64,000 bases of DNA from an uncultured Bacteroidales bacterium (lineage in GTDB: Bacteria; Bacteroidota; Bacteroidia; Bacteroidales; Muribaculaceae): assembly GCA_902779125.1 (NCBI GenBank), contig CACZAC010000005.1, forward strand, positions 62,001 to 126,000, given 5' to 3'. This document shows, piece after piece, positions 37,057-45,465 of this stretch. Under the pieces are notes generated by a model. That model saw nothing but the letters and a program-made list of their open reading frames with translations. It was not told the origin of the DNA and searched no databases. Position numbers and translations under genes: made by a program. Numbering within the stretch: the first letter of the stretch is position 1; each line of letters begins with the position of its first letter.

Positions 37057-37413
37057 ATGAATACTACCGACTGGAAAGACGCGTTGGGCAAGGCGTTCAA
37101 TCTGCCCGTTTCCGAGGAACAGTCCGCTCCCGAAGAGGAACAGCAGCAAGACAAGGGCGATGCCCTGCAGCAGCAAGGTAAAACGCGCCTTGACATCCTG
37201 CTGGAGCGCAAGGGACGTGCCGGCAAGCAGGCGACCATCGTCACGGGTTTCATCTGTGATGACGAGGCGCTCAAGCAGGTGGCCTCGCAACTCAAGCGCA
37301 CGCTTGGGGTGGGGGGTAGTGCCCGTGGGGGCGAGATTCTCGTCCAGGGCGACTTCCGTCAACGCGTGTTGGATGTGCTCACCTCAATGGGCTTCAAGGC
37401 ACGCATCATCTAG
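37057..37413 (+). CDS. SUI1/eIF1-family (YciH-like) translation factor
   Basis: 118 residues: an acidic, Gln-rich N-terminal half (EEQSAPEEEQQQDKGD) followed by the SUI1 fold (LERKGRAGKQATIVTGFICDDEALKQ... LGVGGSARGGEILVQGDFR ... LTSMGFKARII). Bacterial YciH resembles eukaryotic eIF1 and can influence initiation fidelity. Lies 34 bp upstream of the helicase-nuclease gene, likely the same transcript. Confidence 0.93.
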   Translation: MNTTDWKDALGKAFNLPVSEEQSAPEEEQQQDKGDALQQQGKTRLDILLERKGRAGKQATIVTGFICDDEALKQVASQLKRTLGVGGSARGGEILVQGDFRQRVLDVLTSMGFKARII

Positions 37414-37447
37414 TTAAGGGTTTTACTGACAATTGACAACGGTCAAT

Positions 37448-40400
37448 ATGAGCGACAATACTGACAATAGACATCTGCTTGTCATCAAGGCATCGGCGGG
37501 TTCAGGTAAGACCTATAACTTGGCCTTGCAATATATCACGCATCTGTTATTCACCACCAGCGAGGACGGTGGCCGATTTTTGCCGAGGCGTGCATCGGGT
37601 GAGACGCGTCCACTCAACGCCCACCGCTTGCTGCTGGCCATCACGTTTACCAATAAGGCAACTAACGAGATGAAGGAGCGCATTGTCAACGAGCTTTATT
37701 TCCTCTCGCAGCCTGGCGCCAAGAGCGACTACCTGCAACTGTTCATCGACGGCAGCGGCCTCTCTGAATCGAGAATACGTGAACTGGCGCGCTTGGCCTT
37801 GAATGAGTTGCTGTTTGATTACAGCAATTTCAACGTGAGCACGATTGACTCGTTTTTCCAGAGCATCCTGCGCAACTTCGCCCGTGAACTTGACCGTGAC
37901 TTCAATTATGATATCCAGCTCGAGGAGGACTATGCCGTGCGCGTGGCGGTTCACAATTTCCTGCTGTCACTGGGCCGTGAGGGTGAGCCCACGCAGGTGG
38001 ACTTGTGGGTAAAGGACTACCAGCGTCACATGATACGCAGCGATGCCGCTACCAAGGATTGGCGATTCTTTAACGATGGCGGCAATCTTTTTGCGTTTGC
38101 CAAGCAGATTAAGAGCGAACTGTTCCGTAGCCGCATGGATGAGATTCGCGCCTACCTGAGCAAGACCGATGCCGATGGGCGCCAGTGGAGTGATTTCACG
38201 CGAATCAATGCTTTCAAGAAATATCTTCATTACTTGGCAGAGTCATTGGAGACGGCTGTCAAGAACTACCTGGAGACGCTCGCGAGGGAGTTGGACGCTG
38301 TGAGTGACGGCTTGAGCGGTAATAAATCGTTCAAGAAATGGCTCGTCAAGGGCGAGATGAGTCCCTTGTCAAGCACGCTGGCTAATGCCGATGAAGATGT
38401 CATTCGGGGGCAATTCCTCAAGAATTCACAGCCCGATGAAGCCTTGACAGCCCGCTTGCTCGAACTGGTGACGCACTATTTCGGGCTATGGCCGTGGATG
38501 GCGTTTTTCAGGAGCATTGAGGACGACTTGGGCTCTCTGGGACTGCTGGCGATGATAGACCGTTACCTGGAGGAGTACCGCCACGAGTCCAACACTATCC
38601 TTATCGGCGATACCAACGAGTTGATAGGGGCCGTGCTTGAGAGCGGGTCTGATTTTGTGTTTGAACGTGTAGGCTCCACCATCATGCATTTCATGATTGA
38701 CGAGTTCCAGGACACTAGCGCCAAGCAGTATGAGAATTTCAGCCGCCTGCTGCATGAGAGTTTGTCTAGCGGGCATTTCAATATGCTCATCGGTGATGCC
38801 AAGCAGTCGATTTACCGTTTCCGCAATGCCGACCTTACCGTCTTCCGCGAACGTGTGCAGGAGGACTTCGGCCAGTATATCTATGAGCCTCAGGTCGAGG
38901 ACGGTGCACCGCGTTCGGTTAATTACCGCAGTTCCCGCAACATCATCGAGTTCAACAACAGCCTGTTTGAGTACGTGCGTCAGCACTATGGGGACAATCC
39001 TGTCGTGACCACTACCTATGGGGACGTGCGGCAGGGCCTTTCGCCGGGCATCGACGAGAAGAAGGTGCCAGGCTATGTCCGTGTTCTTACGGGCAATTAC
39101 GGCCAGTTGCTGGATGATTCTGTCATTGGTGGCGCTGCAGCATTGTTGCCTGTTGCCGAGGATGACGACCCCAGCGTGGTCAAGGTGCAGTCGGTGATAC
39201 CTGGCTACCTGTTGCGTCTGCATGAGCGCTATGAGTGGGGACAAATCGGTGTACTGGTCAATACCCATGCCCAAGGCAACGCGCTGGTAGAGTGCATCCT
39301 TGAATATAACAAACGCACAATGGGCGAGAAAATCAGCATCATTTCGGGAGAGTCGCTGCTGCTCAACAATTCACCCATCATCCGCCGCATTATTGCTATG
39401 CTGCGTTTTATCGATGTGAGCCAGTTCAACGGTACCGACGATGACAGTGATGACAACGATGACGTGAATGTGGCATCTGGCAATGACGCTATCGAGAGCC
39501 GTATCATCGGCAAGCGCATGAGCGACCAGCGTCTATATGTGGCGTTAAACGACTTCATCCAGCGGATTTCGGCCCAACCCGACGCTACCGACGAGGAAAC
39601 GGGATTGATGTTGGCCGATTGCTTGAGCCGCAGCGCTGCTGTGACTCCATCGGAACAGGGTGATAATCCTCAACCCGTTGCCGGGTTGTTGGATGACTTG
39701 CTGCCGTCAGATAGCGAACTCACCACCCTGGTCAACATTGTTGAGACCATCATTGCCCATTTCAAAAAGGACCCCATGGGCACCAACGATGTAGACCGCG
39801 AAACGGCTTTCCTGATGGCATTTCAGGATTGTGTCATGCAGTTCACGACGCAGCGTAACGGTGGCAGTGTGAGGGAATTCCTCAAGTACTGGGATGAGAA
39901 GAAGAACAAGTTCTCAGTCGGGATGCCCGACAGCCAGAATGCCGTCAATATCATGACCATCCATGCTGCCAAGGGACTGGAGTTTGACTGTGTGGTAATT
40001 CCTTACGCTGACTGGGAACTCACCGACAACAGCAAGGAGAACAGTTACTGGATGCCCAAGGAGGTCTTCGTTGATGCATTGTCGGCACTGCCCCTCGATG
40101 CAGCATCCTGTGAGGACGCGATTGTTCCTCCTTTGCTCCATGTGGGAAAGAAATATTGTAAGGAATTGATTGATAATCAATTGGTTGGTGGTGAACTGAG
40201 AAAGTTCTATGAAAAACAGCAGACCGACCTGCTTGTCGAGAACCTCAATAAGACTTATGTGGCTTTCACGCGCCCGTGTAGCGAGATGCACATCTTTAGC
40301 AGTCCCAAAGGCAAATCCAAGGAGGAGAACCCCGACGACAAGCCCAAGAAGGCCAGAAAGGCTCCTGTTGATCAGTCCGCGACTTGCAAGGACCTGTCAG

Positions 40401-41104
40401 AACTCATGAAACTTTACAGCAAGGAGCAGATGATGCCAGTCGATGGCGCTGACGGTTGGTTTGAGTTTGGCGTGGAATCTTCGCGCGACGATATCCGGAA
40501 TCATCTCAAGAAGACCGATGACAGCGACGTCAAACAAGAAACAATTGACCAATATACCATCAGGCCAATACCCCTCAAAATCAACGTCAAAGTGGAAGAA
40601 GCCGCGAGCATCCATATCAACGCGGGTCTCAGGCTGCACAGCCTCTTGAGCCGCGTCCGTGACCGAAATGACTTGGAGCGGGTTATCGACCAGGGAGTCA
40701 AACATGGTGTCATTACCGATGTCCCCGATGACCCCTGCAACCTCGAGAATGTCAAGACTCATGTCTGCCGTCCCATCCTTGACTCCAGTAACCCCGTTGC
40801 CGCTTGGTTCGCCCCCGATAACAAGGTTTACAGTGAGCGGACCATCACAACGGCATCCACTTCGCTCTGGGACGAGGACGGCATCGAGAATTTGAGGCCA
40901 GACCGTATCATCCGCCGCCCCGACGGCACTTTGCTCGTCATCGACTACAAGAGTGGCCAGCGCGACGACAAGCGCTACCTGCGTCAGGTGAACCGGTACC
41001 TCGACAAACTGCGCCTTGTTTACCCCGACACCCCCATTGCCGGACGCATCTGGTACATCCTCGACGACACCATCCTCGACCATCGCGGCAATCTGGTAAA
41101 ATAA
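37448..41104 (+). CDS. AddA/RecB-like UvrD helicase-nuclease
   Basis: 1218 residues from the ATG at 37448; the frame extends to a TTG at 37433 but the ATG is preferred. Walker A VIKASAGSGKTYNLALQY (about 12-29), helicase motif II IDEFQDTSAKQYENF near 417, GDAKQSIYRFRNADL near 449, motif V TIHAAKGLEFDCVVIPYADW near 837. A C-terminal PD-(D/E)xK nuclease follows: RPDRIIRRPDGTLLVIDYKSG near 1152-1170, then QVNRYLDKL. This is the AddA/RecB architecture, which unwinds and resects double-strand breaks. An AddB-type partner is not encoded next to it. Ends at a small hairpin. Confidence 0.92.
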   Translation: MSDNTDNRHLLVIKASAGSGKTYNLALQYITHLLFTTSEDGGRFLPRRASGETRPLNAHRLLLAITFTNKATNEMKERIVNELYFLSQPGAKSDYLQLFIDGSGLSESRIRELARLALNELLFDYSNFNVSTIDSFFQSILRNFARELDRDFNYDIQLEEDYAVRVAVHNFLLSLGREGEPTQVDLWVKDYQRHMIRSDAATKDWRFFNDGGNLFAFAKQIKSELFRSRMDEIRAYLSKTDADGRQWSDFTRINAFKKYLHYLAESLETAVKNYLETLARELDAVSDGLSGNKSFKKWLVKGEMSPLSSTLANADEDVIRGQFLKNSQPDEALTARLLELVTHYFGLWPWMAFFRSIEDDLGSLGLLAMIDRYLEEYRHESNTILIGDTNELIGAVLESGSDFVFERVGSTIMHFMIDEFQDTSAKQYENFSRLLHESLSSGHFNMLIGDAKQSIYRFRNADLTVFRERVQEDFGQYIYEPQVEDGAPRSVNYRSSRNIIEFNNSLFEYVRQHYGDNPVVTTTYGDVRQGLSPGIDEKKVPGYVRVLTGNYGQLLDDSVIGGAAALLPVAEDDDPSVVKVQSVIPGYLLRLHERYEWGQIGVLVNTHAQGNALVECILEYNKRTMGEKISIISGESLLLNNSPIIRRIIAMLRFIDVSQFNGTDDDSDDNDDVNVASGNDAIESRIIGKRMSDQRLYVALNDFIQRISAQPDATDEETGLMLADCLSRSAAVTPSEQGDNPQPVAGLLDDLLPSDSELTTLVNIVETIIAHFKKDPMGTNDVDRETAFLMAFQDCVMQFTTQRNGGSVREFLKYWDEKKNKFSVGMPDSQNAVNIMTIHAAKGLEFDCVVIPYADWELTDNSKENSYWMPKEVFVDALSALPLDAASCEDAIVPPLLHVGKKYCKELIDNQLVGGELRKFYEKQQTDLLVENLNKTYVAFTRPCSEMHIFSSPKGKSKEENPDDKPKKARKAPVDQSATCKDLSELMKLYSKEQMMPVDGADGWFEFGVESSRDDIRNHLKKTDDSDVKQETIDQYTIRPIPLKINVKVEEAASIHINAGLRLHSLLSRVRDRNDLERVIDQGVKHGVITDVPDDPCNLENVKTHVCRPILDSSNPVAAWFAPDNKVYSERTITTASTSLWDEDGIENLRPDRIIRRPDGTLLVIDYKSGQRDDKRYLRQVNRYLDKLRLVYPDTPIAGRIWYILDDTILDHRGNLVK

Positions 41105-41134
41105 TGGTCAGCATGAGTGGCTTTTGTTGAGTAA

Positions 41135-41153
41135 ACCGAGGCTTTGCCTCGGT
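41135..41153. terminator. Tri-loop hairpin after the helicase-nuclease gene
   Basis: ACCGAGGC-TTT-GCCTCGGT, 8-bp perfect stem with a 3-nt loop, 30 bp after the stop. No T-run; shares its style with the hairpins at 8309-8582. Confidence 0.5.
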
Positions 41154-41202
41154 CCGCATGACTGTGTCCAGGGTGTTCAGTAGTGAGCCAAAAAGCGGAT
41201 GC

Positions 41203-41237
41203 TGACTAGAAACTAGGGGCTAGGGACTTGAAACTCA
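41203..41237 (+). repeat. CTAGAAACTAG-type intergenic repeat
   Basis: CTGACTAGAAACTAGGGGCT followed by AGGGACTTGAAACTC. Same vocabulary as the leader of sufS (56890-56938). Confidence 0.5.
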
Positions 41238-41248
41238 AAACTTTTTTG

Positions 41249-41276
41249 TACCTTTGCCAATTAATTGGCGAAGGTA
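41249..41276 (+). promoter_or_regulatory. Palindrome overlapping a promoter element upstream of argS (distal)
   Basis: TACCTTTG at 41249-41256 forms the left end of a 28-bp near-perfect palindrome centred on AATTAATT (one mismatch, ending AAGGTA at 41276). A TTG at 41228-41230 is 18 bp upstream. Probably a promoter with a dyad operator, or a duplicated promoter element. Confidence 0.55.
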
Positions 41277-41288
41277 GGCTACGCCTCG

Positions 41289-41336
41289 GGAATGCTCAAA
41301 TTAATTTGGCATTCCGCTCGACTTGCACTACCTTTG
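41289..41336 (+). promoter_or_regulatory. Proximal argS promoter with overlapping palindrome
   Basis: TTTG 41305-41308, 20 bp, TACCTTTG 41329-41336: a full consensus match. A second palindrome (GGAATGC 41289-41295, then CAAATTAATTTG, then GCATTCC 41309-41315) covers the TTTG box and also has an AATTAATT-type core. The ATG is at 41389. Confidence 0.65.
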
Positions 41337-41388
41337 CAGTTTGAATTGACTAGTGACTAAAGATTAGTGGCTTAAAAACTAAAAGATT

Positions 41389-43173
41389 ATGTCTATTGAT
41401 AATATACTTGCACAGGCTACCGCGGTGGCGGTAAAGGAGTTGTATGGCGTGGACTTTCCCGCTGAGAAGATTGTTCCCCAGACGACCAAGAAGGAATTTG
41501 AGGGCAATGAGACGATTGTGGTGTTCCCGTTCTTGAAGGCGTCCCGCAAGGCGCCAGATGTGACTGCACAGGAAATCGGTGAGCACATGCTGGCTCACTG
41601 CGAGGCAGTAGAGAAATTCAACGTCATCAAGGGCTTCTTGAACATCACCATCAAGCCATCTTTCTGGACGGGTGTGCTGAAGCACGTTGCCGAGACGCCC
41701 GACTACGGCTTCACGGCAGCCAATGATGACAGCCAGCTGGTGATGATTGAGTACTCCTCGCCCAACACCAACAAGCCGCTGCACCTGGGCCACGTTCGCA
41801 ACAACCTGCTGGGCTACAGCCTCTCCAAGATTATGGAGGCCAACGGTTACAAGGTGGTCAAGACCAATATCGTCAACGACCGCGGTATCCACATCTGCAA
41901 GTCGATGCTCGCATGGCTCAAGTGGGGCAATGGCGCAACACCCGAATCGACCGGCAAGAAGGGCGACCACCTGATTGGCGACTTCTATGTGGCATTTGAC
42001 AAGCACTACAAGGCCGAAATCAAGGAACTCGTCGAGAAGGGAATGAGTCCTGAAGAAGCCGAGAAGCAGGCTCCTCTCATCCAGGAGGCACACGACATGT
42101 TGCGTCGCTGGGAGGCTGGTGACCCCGAGGTTCGCGCCCTGTGGGAGAAGATGAACAACTGGGTATATGCCGGCTTTGACGAGACCTACAAGCGCATGGG
42201 TGTTTCCTTCGACAAAATCTACTACGAGAGCGACACTTACCTCGTGGGACGCTACACCGTGCTCGAGGGCCTCGAGAAGGGCATTTTCTACCGCAAGGAG
42301 GACAATAGCGTGTGGGCTGACCTCACTGCCGACGGCTTGGACAACAAGTTGTTGCTGCGCAGCGACGGCACGTCGGTCTATATGACCCAGGACATCGGTA
42401 CCGCCCAGTTGCGTTACAAGGACTATCCCATCGACCGCATGATTTATGTGGTGGGTAATGAGCAGAACTACCACTTCCAGGTGCTCTCGCTGTTGCTTGA
42501 CAAGTTGGGCTTCAAGTGGGGTAAGGATTTGGTACACTTCTCCTATGGCATGGTCGAGTTGCCCAACGGTAAGATGAAGTCCCGCGAGGGTACTGTGGTC
42601 GATGCCGACGAACTCATGGACGAGATGATTGCCACCGCTACCGATATGGCCAACGAGCCTGGCCGCCTGCAGGGCGTGCCTGAGGACGAGCGCGACGACG
42701 TGCTCCGCATGATTGGCTTGGGTGCCTTGAAGTATTTCATCCTTAAGGTGGACCCCAGGAAGACCATGCTGTTCGACCCCAGCGAGTCCATCGACTTCAA
42801 CGGCAACACCGGTCCCTTCATCCAGTACACCTATGCCCGCATCCAGTCGGTATTGCGCAAGTGCTGTGAGGACTACAAGGCCGAGGACATCAGCAGAGTG
42901 GCTCCCAACGAGAAGGAGACCTCGCTGATTCAGAAACTCGCCGATTTCACGACCGTCGTTGCCGATGCCGGTCGCAACTACAGCCCCGCACTCATCGCCA
43001 ACTACGTCTATGACCTCGCTAAGGAGTACAACCAGTTCTACCACGACTGCAGCATCCTCAAGGAGCAAGACACGGCCGTGCGCTGCTTCCGCCAGCTGCT
43101 GAGCGAGACCGTAGCCGACGTTATCAAGCGCGGCATGTCATTGCTGGGTATCGAGATGCCCAACCGCATGTAG
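41389..43173 (+). CDS. argS: Arginyl-tRNA synthetase
   Basis: 594 residues, full length. N-terminal Add1-type tRNA D-loop binding domain, the class I HIGH motif as HLGHVRNNLLGY (H131), INDRGIHICKSML, the KMKSREGTVV signature near 395, and a C-terminal anticodon-binding helical domain ending MSLLGIEMPNRM. Charges tRNA-Arg. Transcribed alone or with the Bax-inhibitor-1-like gene 89 bp downstream. Confidence 0.98.
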   Translation: MSIDNILAQATAVAVKELYGVDFPAEKIVPQTTKKEFEGNETIVVFPFLKASRKAPDVTAQEIGEHMLAHCEAVEKFNVIKGFLNITIKPSFWTGVLKHVAETPDYGFTAANDDSQLVMIEYSSPNTNKPLHLGHVRNNLLGYSLSKIMEANGYKVVKTNIVNDRGIHICKSMLAWLKWGNGATPESTGKKGDHLIGDFYVAFDKHYKAEIKELVEKGMSPEEAEKQAPLIQEAHDMLRRWEAGDPEVRALWEKMNNWVYAGFDETYKRMGVSFDKIYYESDTYLVGRYTVLEGLEKGIFYRKEDNSVWADLTADGLDNKLLLRSDGTSVYMTQDIGTAQLRYKDYPIDRMIYVVGNEQNYHFQVLSLLLDKLGFKWGKDLVHFSYGMVELPNGKMKSREGTVVDADELMDEMIATATDMANEPGRLQGVPEDERDDVLRMIGLGALKYFILKVDPRKTMLFDPSESIDFNGNTGPFIQYTYARIQSVLRKCCEDYKAEDISRVAPNEKETSLIQKLADFTTVVADAGRNYSPALIANYVYDLAKEYNQFYHDCSILKEQDTAVRCFRQLLSETVADVIKRGMSLLGIEMPNRM

Positions 43174-43174
43174 T

Positions 43175-43260
43175 TAACAGTTAATAGAGAATAGTTAATA
43201 GTTAAAGTTGGCATGGAAATTGCTGTAAACAACTGAAAACAGACAACTGACAACTGAAAG
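43175..43260 (+). repeat. Composite TTAACAGTTAAT / CAACTGACAACTGAAA leader repeat
   Basis: A block of TTAACAGTTAATAGA and GTTAATAGTTAA units, a spacer, then AACTGAAAACAGAC and AACTGACAACTGAAA, ending 2 bp before the next ATG. The same composite, in the same order relative to its gene, precedes cysS on the other strand (60936-61010). Confidence 0.7.
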
Positions 43261-43262
43261 AT

Positions 43263-43991
43263 ATGAACAACTGGGATAATAACTACGTGGACGGCTATCA
43301 GAGTGCCGTTCAAGCCGAGAACGAAATGACGCTGCAGCGCTACGTCGCTGCCGTGATGCGTCGAGTGTATGGCCAGATGACATTAGGACTGCTGCTGACA
43401 GCCCTCACTTGTTTCCTGATGCTGGCCAGTGAGACATTGAAGGGCCTGTTTCTTGCCAACAAGATTGTTCTCTTGTTGCTGTTTGCCGCCGAGTTGGGAT
43501 TGGTGATCTACCTGAGTGCCCGCATCAACAAGATGAGCGCCACGATGTCAAGAGTGATGTTCTATCTTTACAGCATTCTTAACGGTATCACCTTGACACC
43601 AATTTTCTATGTTTACACGAGTTCGAGCATTGCCGCCACATTTGCTATCACGGCTGCCATGTTCGGCGCGATGACCATCTTCGGCTATGTGACCCGTCAG
43701 GATTTGTCCAAAATCGGCTCTTTCCTGGTGATGGCACTTTTCGGACTTATCGCATGCCTGCTTGTTAGTATGTTCTGGCAGAACTCAATGTTTGAGTTGC
43801 TTATCAGCTTCGCCGGTGTGCTCATCTTTGTGGGATTGACCGCTTGGGACACTCAGGCTATCAAGCGCATGTGTGCCGAGGCCGATTCGTCGATGGTAGG
43901 CAAGGTCGCCACCATGGGTGCCCTGACGCTCTACCTCGATTTCATCAACCTGTTCATCTACTTGCTGCGCATCTTCGGTAACCGCAACTGA
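43263..43991 (+). CDS. Bax inhibitor-1 / YccA family membrane protein
   Basis: 242 residues with a short hydrophilic N terminus and seven predicted transmembrane helices from about 40 to 238. Family signatures include YVAAVMRRVYGQMTLGLLLT near the start, GITLTPIFYVYT, MTIFGYVTRQDLSKIG, FVGLTAWDTQAIKRM and ALTLYLDFINLFIYLLRIFG at the end. BI-1 homologues are putative pH-sensitive Ca leak channels; the role in Bacteroidales is unknown. Ends at a strong terminator. Confidence 0.95.
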   Translation: MNNWDNNYVDGYQSAVQAENEMTLQRYVAAVMRRVYGQMTLGLLLTALTCFLMLASETLKGLFLANKIVLLLLFAAELGLVIYLSARINKMSATMSRVMFYLYSILNGITLTPIFYVYTSSSIAATFAITAAMFGAMTIFGYVTRQDLSKIGSFLVMALFGLIACLLVSMFWQNSMFELLISFAGVLIFVGLTAWDTQAIKRMCAEADSSMVGKVATMGALTLYLDFINLFIYLLRIFGNRN

Positions 43992-44018
43992 TTTTTCTGA
44001 AAAAGAAAATTCCCATAT

Positions 44019-44060
44019 TCGACCCCGATAGCTTTTTTTGCTGTCGGGGTCGATTTTTGG
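44019..44060 (+). terminator. Rho-independent terminator
   Basis: 10-bp perfect stem TCGACCCCGA (44019-44028) with TCGGGGTCGA (44044-44053), T-rich loop, then TTTTTGG. 28 bp after the stop of the BI-1 gene. Confidence 0.85.
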
Positions 44061-44090
44061 TGCTATAGTCCTATGAAAGTGCCTTTTAGA

Positions 44091-44122
44091 TTTGCTTTTT
44101 GCCATGTTTTTCATTACCTTTG
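44091..44122 (+). promoter_or_regulatory. Promoter of the Ig-like dockerin protein
   Basis: TTTG 44091-44094, 20 bp, TACCTTTG 44115-44122: a full Bacteroidetes consensus. It excludes the upstream in-frame ATG at 44099 as start. Confidence 0.8.
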
Positions 44123-44185
44123 CCGATGTTTGCTGGCTGTAGCCCAGCTATGGATGTGTCTTTAACTTTTAAAACCTATTACCGT

Positions 44186-45322
44186 ATGAAGAGATTTTTA
44201 TTTTTATCCTTGATGTTGATGACTGTCGGCATCATGTGGTCGAGTGAGAATGCACCTGTACTTGGTGTTGCTGGGAATCAGACTAGGGATGATGTTCCCT
44301 ACGAGACGCCTGCTCCGGTTTTGAGCTATGAGTTGACTGATTATGCTATGGTTTTCACCGCTACTGGTGAGGGTACTGTGACGCTTTACATCCAGTATAT
44401 TGACAATTGGAGTGGAGCGGTGACCAACGAGCAATACTCAGGTTATGGAATTGCTACCGTAGAGGTTCCGCGCGATTATGAAACCACCTATGTTAACGTG
44501 TGGGCAAGCGCACAGGCAAACGATGATGCTGTCCCTGGGGTTATACCCGTTCAGTATTACATTGAGATTCCTGCTCAAGAGATGCCTCCCCAAGTTACTC
44601 CCTGCCCCGAGTTGTATTACGAGGATACTGGAGAAGGTATTTTGGTCACCGTAACCGGTGAGGGCACCATCTGTCTGTACTTGGATGATATACTTGTTGC
44701 CGAAGGCTATGGCTTTGCTGATTATTTTATTCCATATAGCGATGAACCCGATGGAGAGGAATACGGCTTCTCTGCTACAGCTCAGATAGATGGTTGGGAG
44801 ATGAGTGAATATATTTATTATATTGTATTTGTTCCAGGCGTACCTCAACCGTATGAGACACCCGCTCCTGATTGGACTTATAACTTGACCGATTACTCTA
44901 TGGTCTTCACTGCTGTTGGTGAGGGTACTGTAACGCTCTACATCCAGTTCATCGACAATGCTACTGGTGAGATGACCACGGAGTCCGTCTCGGGTGAGGG
45001 AAGCGTAGTCTTTGAGATACCACGCGGTTCTGAAACCACATATGTAAACGTGTGGGCCACCGCCCAAGCAAATGAGAATGCTTATATAGGCTATTCTGAA
45101 GTTGAGTACTACGTTGAAATCCCTGCTATGGTTACTGTTGTCCCGGGTGACGCCGATGGAGACGGCAAGGTGTCGGTGACCGACGTGACCGCAATCATCG
45201 ATTATGTCCTGTCCAATGATGCTAGTGGCATTAACCTTGATGCTGCCGACTTTAACAATGACGGTAGGATTACGATTGCCGATGTCACAGATATGATTGA
45301 CTATATCATTTCAAATCCCTGA
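44186..45322 (+). CDS. Secreted triple Ig-like-module protein with dockerin-like C terminus
   Basis: 378 residues from the ATG at 44186, which begins a signal peptide (MKRFLFLSLMLMTVGIMWSS). Three tandem modules: 39-132 and 223-315 are near duplicates, each starting YETPAP and holding TDYxMVFTAxGEGTVTLYIQ and ETTYVNVWAxAQAN; the middle one (about 140-218) is more divergent (GILVTVTGEGTICLYLDD). Dockerin-like domain 320-378 (GDADGDGKVSVTDVTAIIDYVL and ADFNNDGRITIADVTDMIDYII). No catalytic motif; it may be an adhesin or scaffold spacer. The modules look like Fn3/Ig folds without a family I can name. Confidence 0.85.
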   Translation: MKRFLFLSLMLMTVGIMWSSENAPVLGVAGNQTRDDVPYETPAPVLSYELTDYAMVFTATGEGTVTLYIQYIDNWSGAVTNEQYSGYGIATVEVPRDYETTYVNVWASAQANDDAVPGVIPVQYYIEIPAQEMPPQVTPCPELYYEDTGEGILVTVTGEGTICLYLDDILVAEGYGFADYFIPYSDEPDGEEYGFSATAQIDGWEMSEYIYYIVFVPGVPQPYETPAPDWTYNLTDYSMVFTAVGEGTVTLYIQFIDNATGEMTTESVSGEGSVVFEIPRGSETTYVNVWATAQANENAYIGYSEVEYYVEIPAMVTVVPGDADGDGKVSVTDVTAIIDYVLSNDASGINLDAADFNNDGRITIADVTDMIDYIISNP

Positions 45323-45353
45323 TTAATATCATTGTAACATAATTGAATTGAAA

Positions 45354-45387
45354 TGGTGCGCCACCGTCGGGTGACGCATCATTTTTT
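45354..45387 (+). terminator. Rho-independent terminator
   Basis: 12-bp stem with one mismatch and one G-T pair (45354-45365 with 45370-45381), GTCG loop, then six T (45382-45387). Confidence 0.8.
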
Positions 45388-45404
45388 GTTATCATGGCTC
45401 TTTT

Positions 45405-45438
45405 TTTGTGGCAGATTACGGGAAAAGTGATATATTTG
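45405..45438 (+). promoter_or_regulatory. Promoter of the amylase gene
   Basis: TTTG 45405-45408, 22 bp, TATATTTG 45431-45438; the ATG is at 45466. Confidence 0.65.
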
Positions 45439-45465
45439 TGCTGTTATTAATCAAAATTAAGCGCA

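Noticed and set aside
41350..43068. 572-codon open frame on the minus strand opposite argS
   Set aside because: It is the codon-bias shadow of a complete, motif-rich arginyl-tRNA synthetase; its translation is low-complexity Val/Leu/His-rich with no family features.
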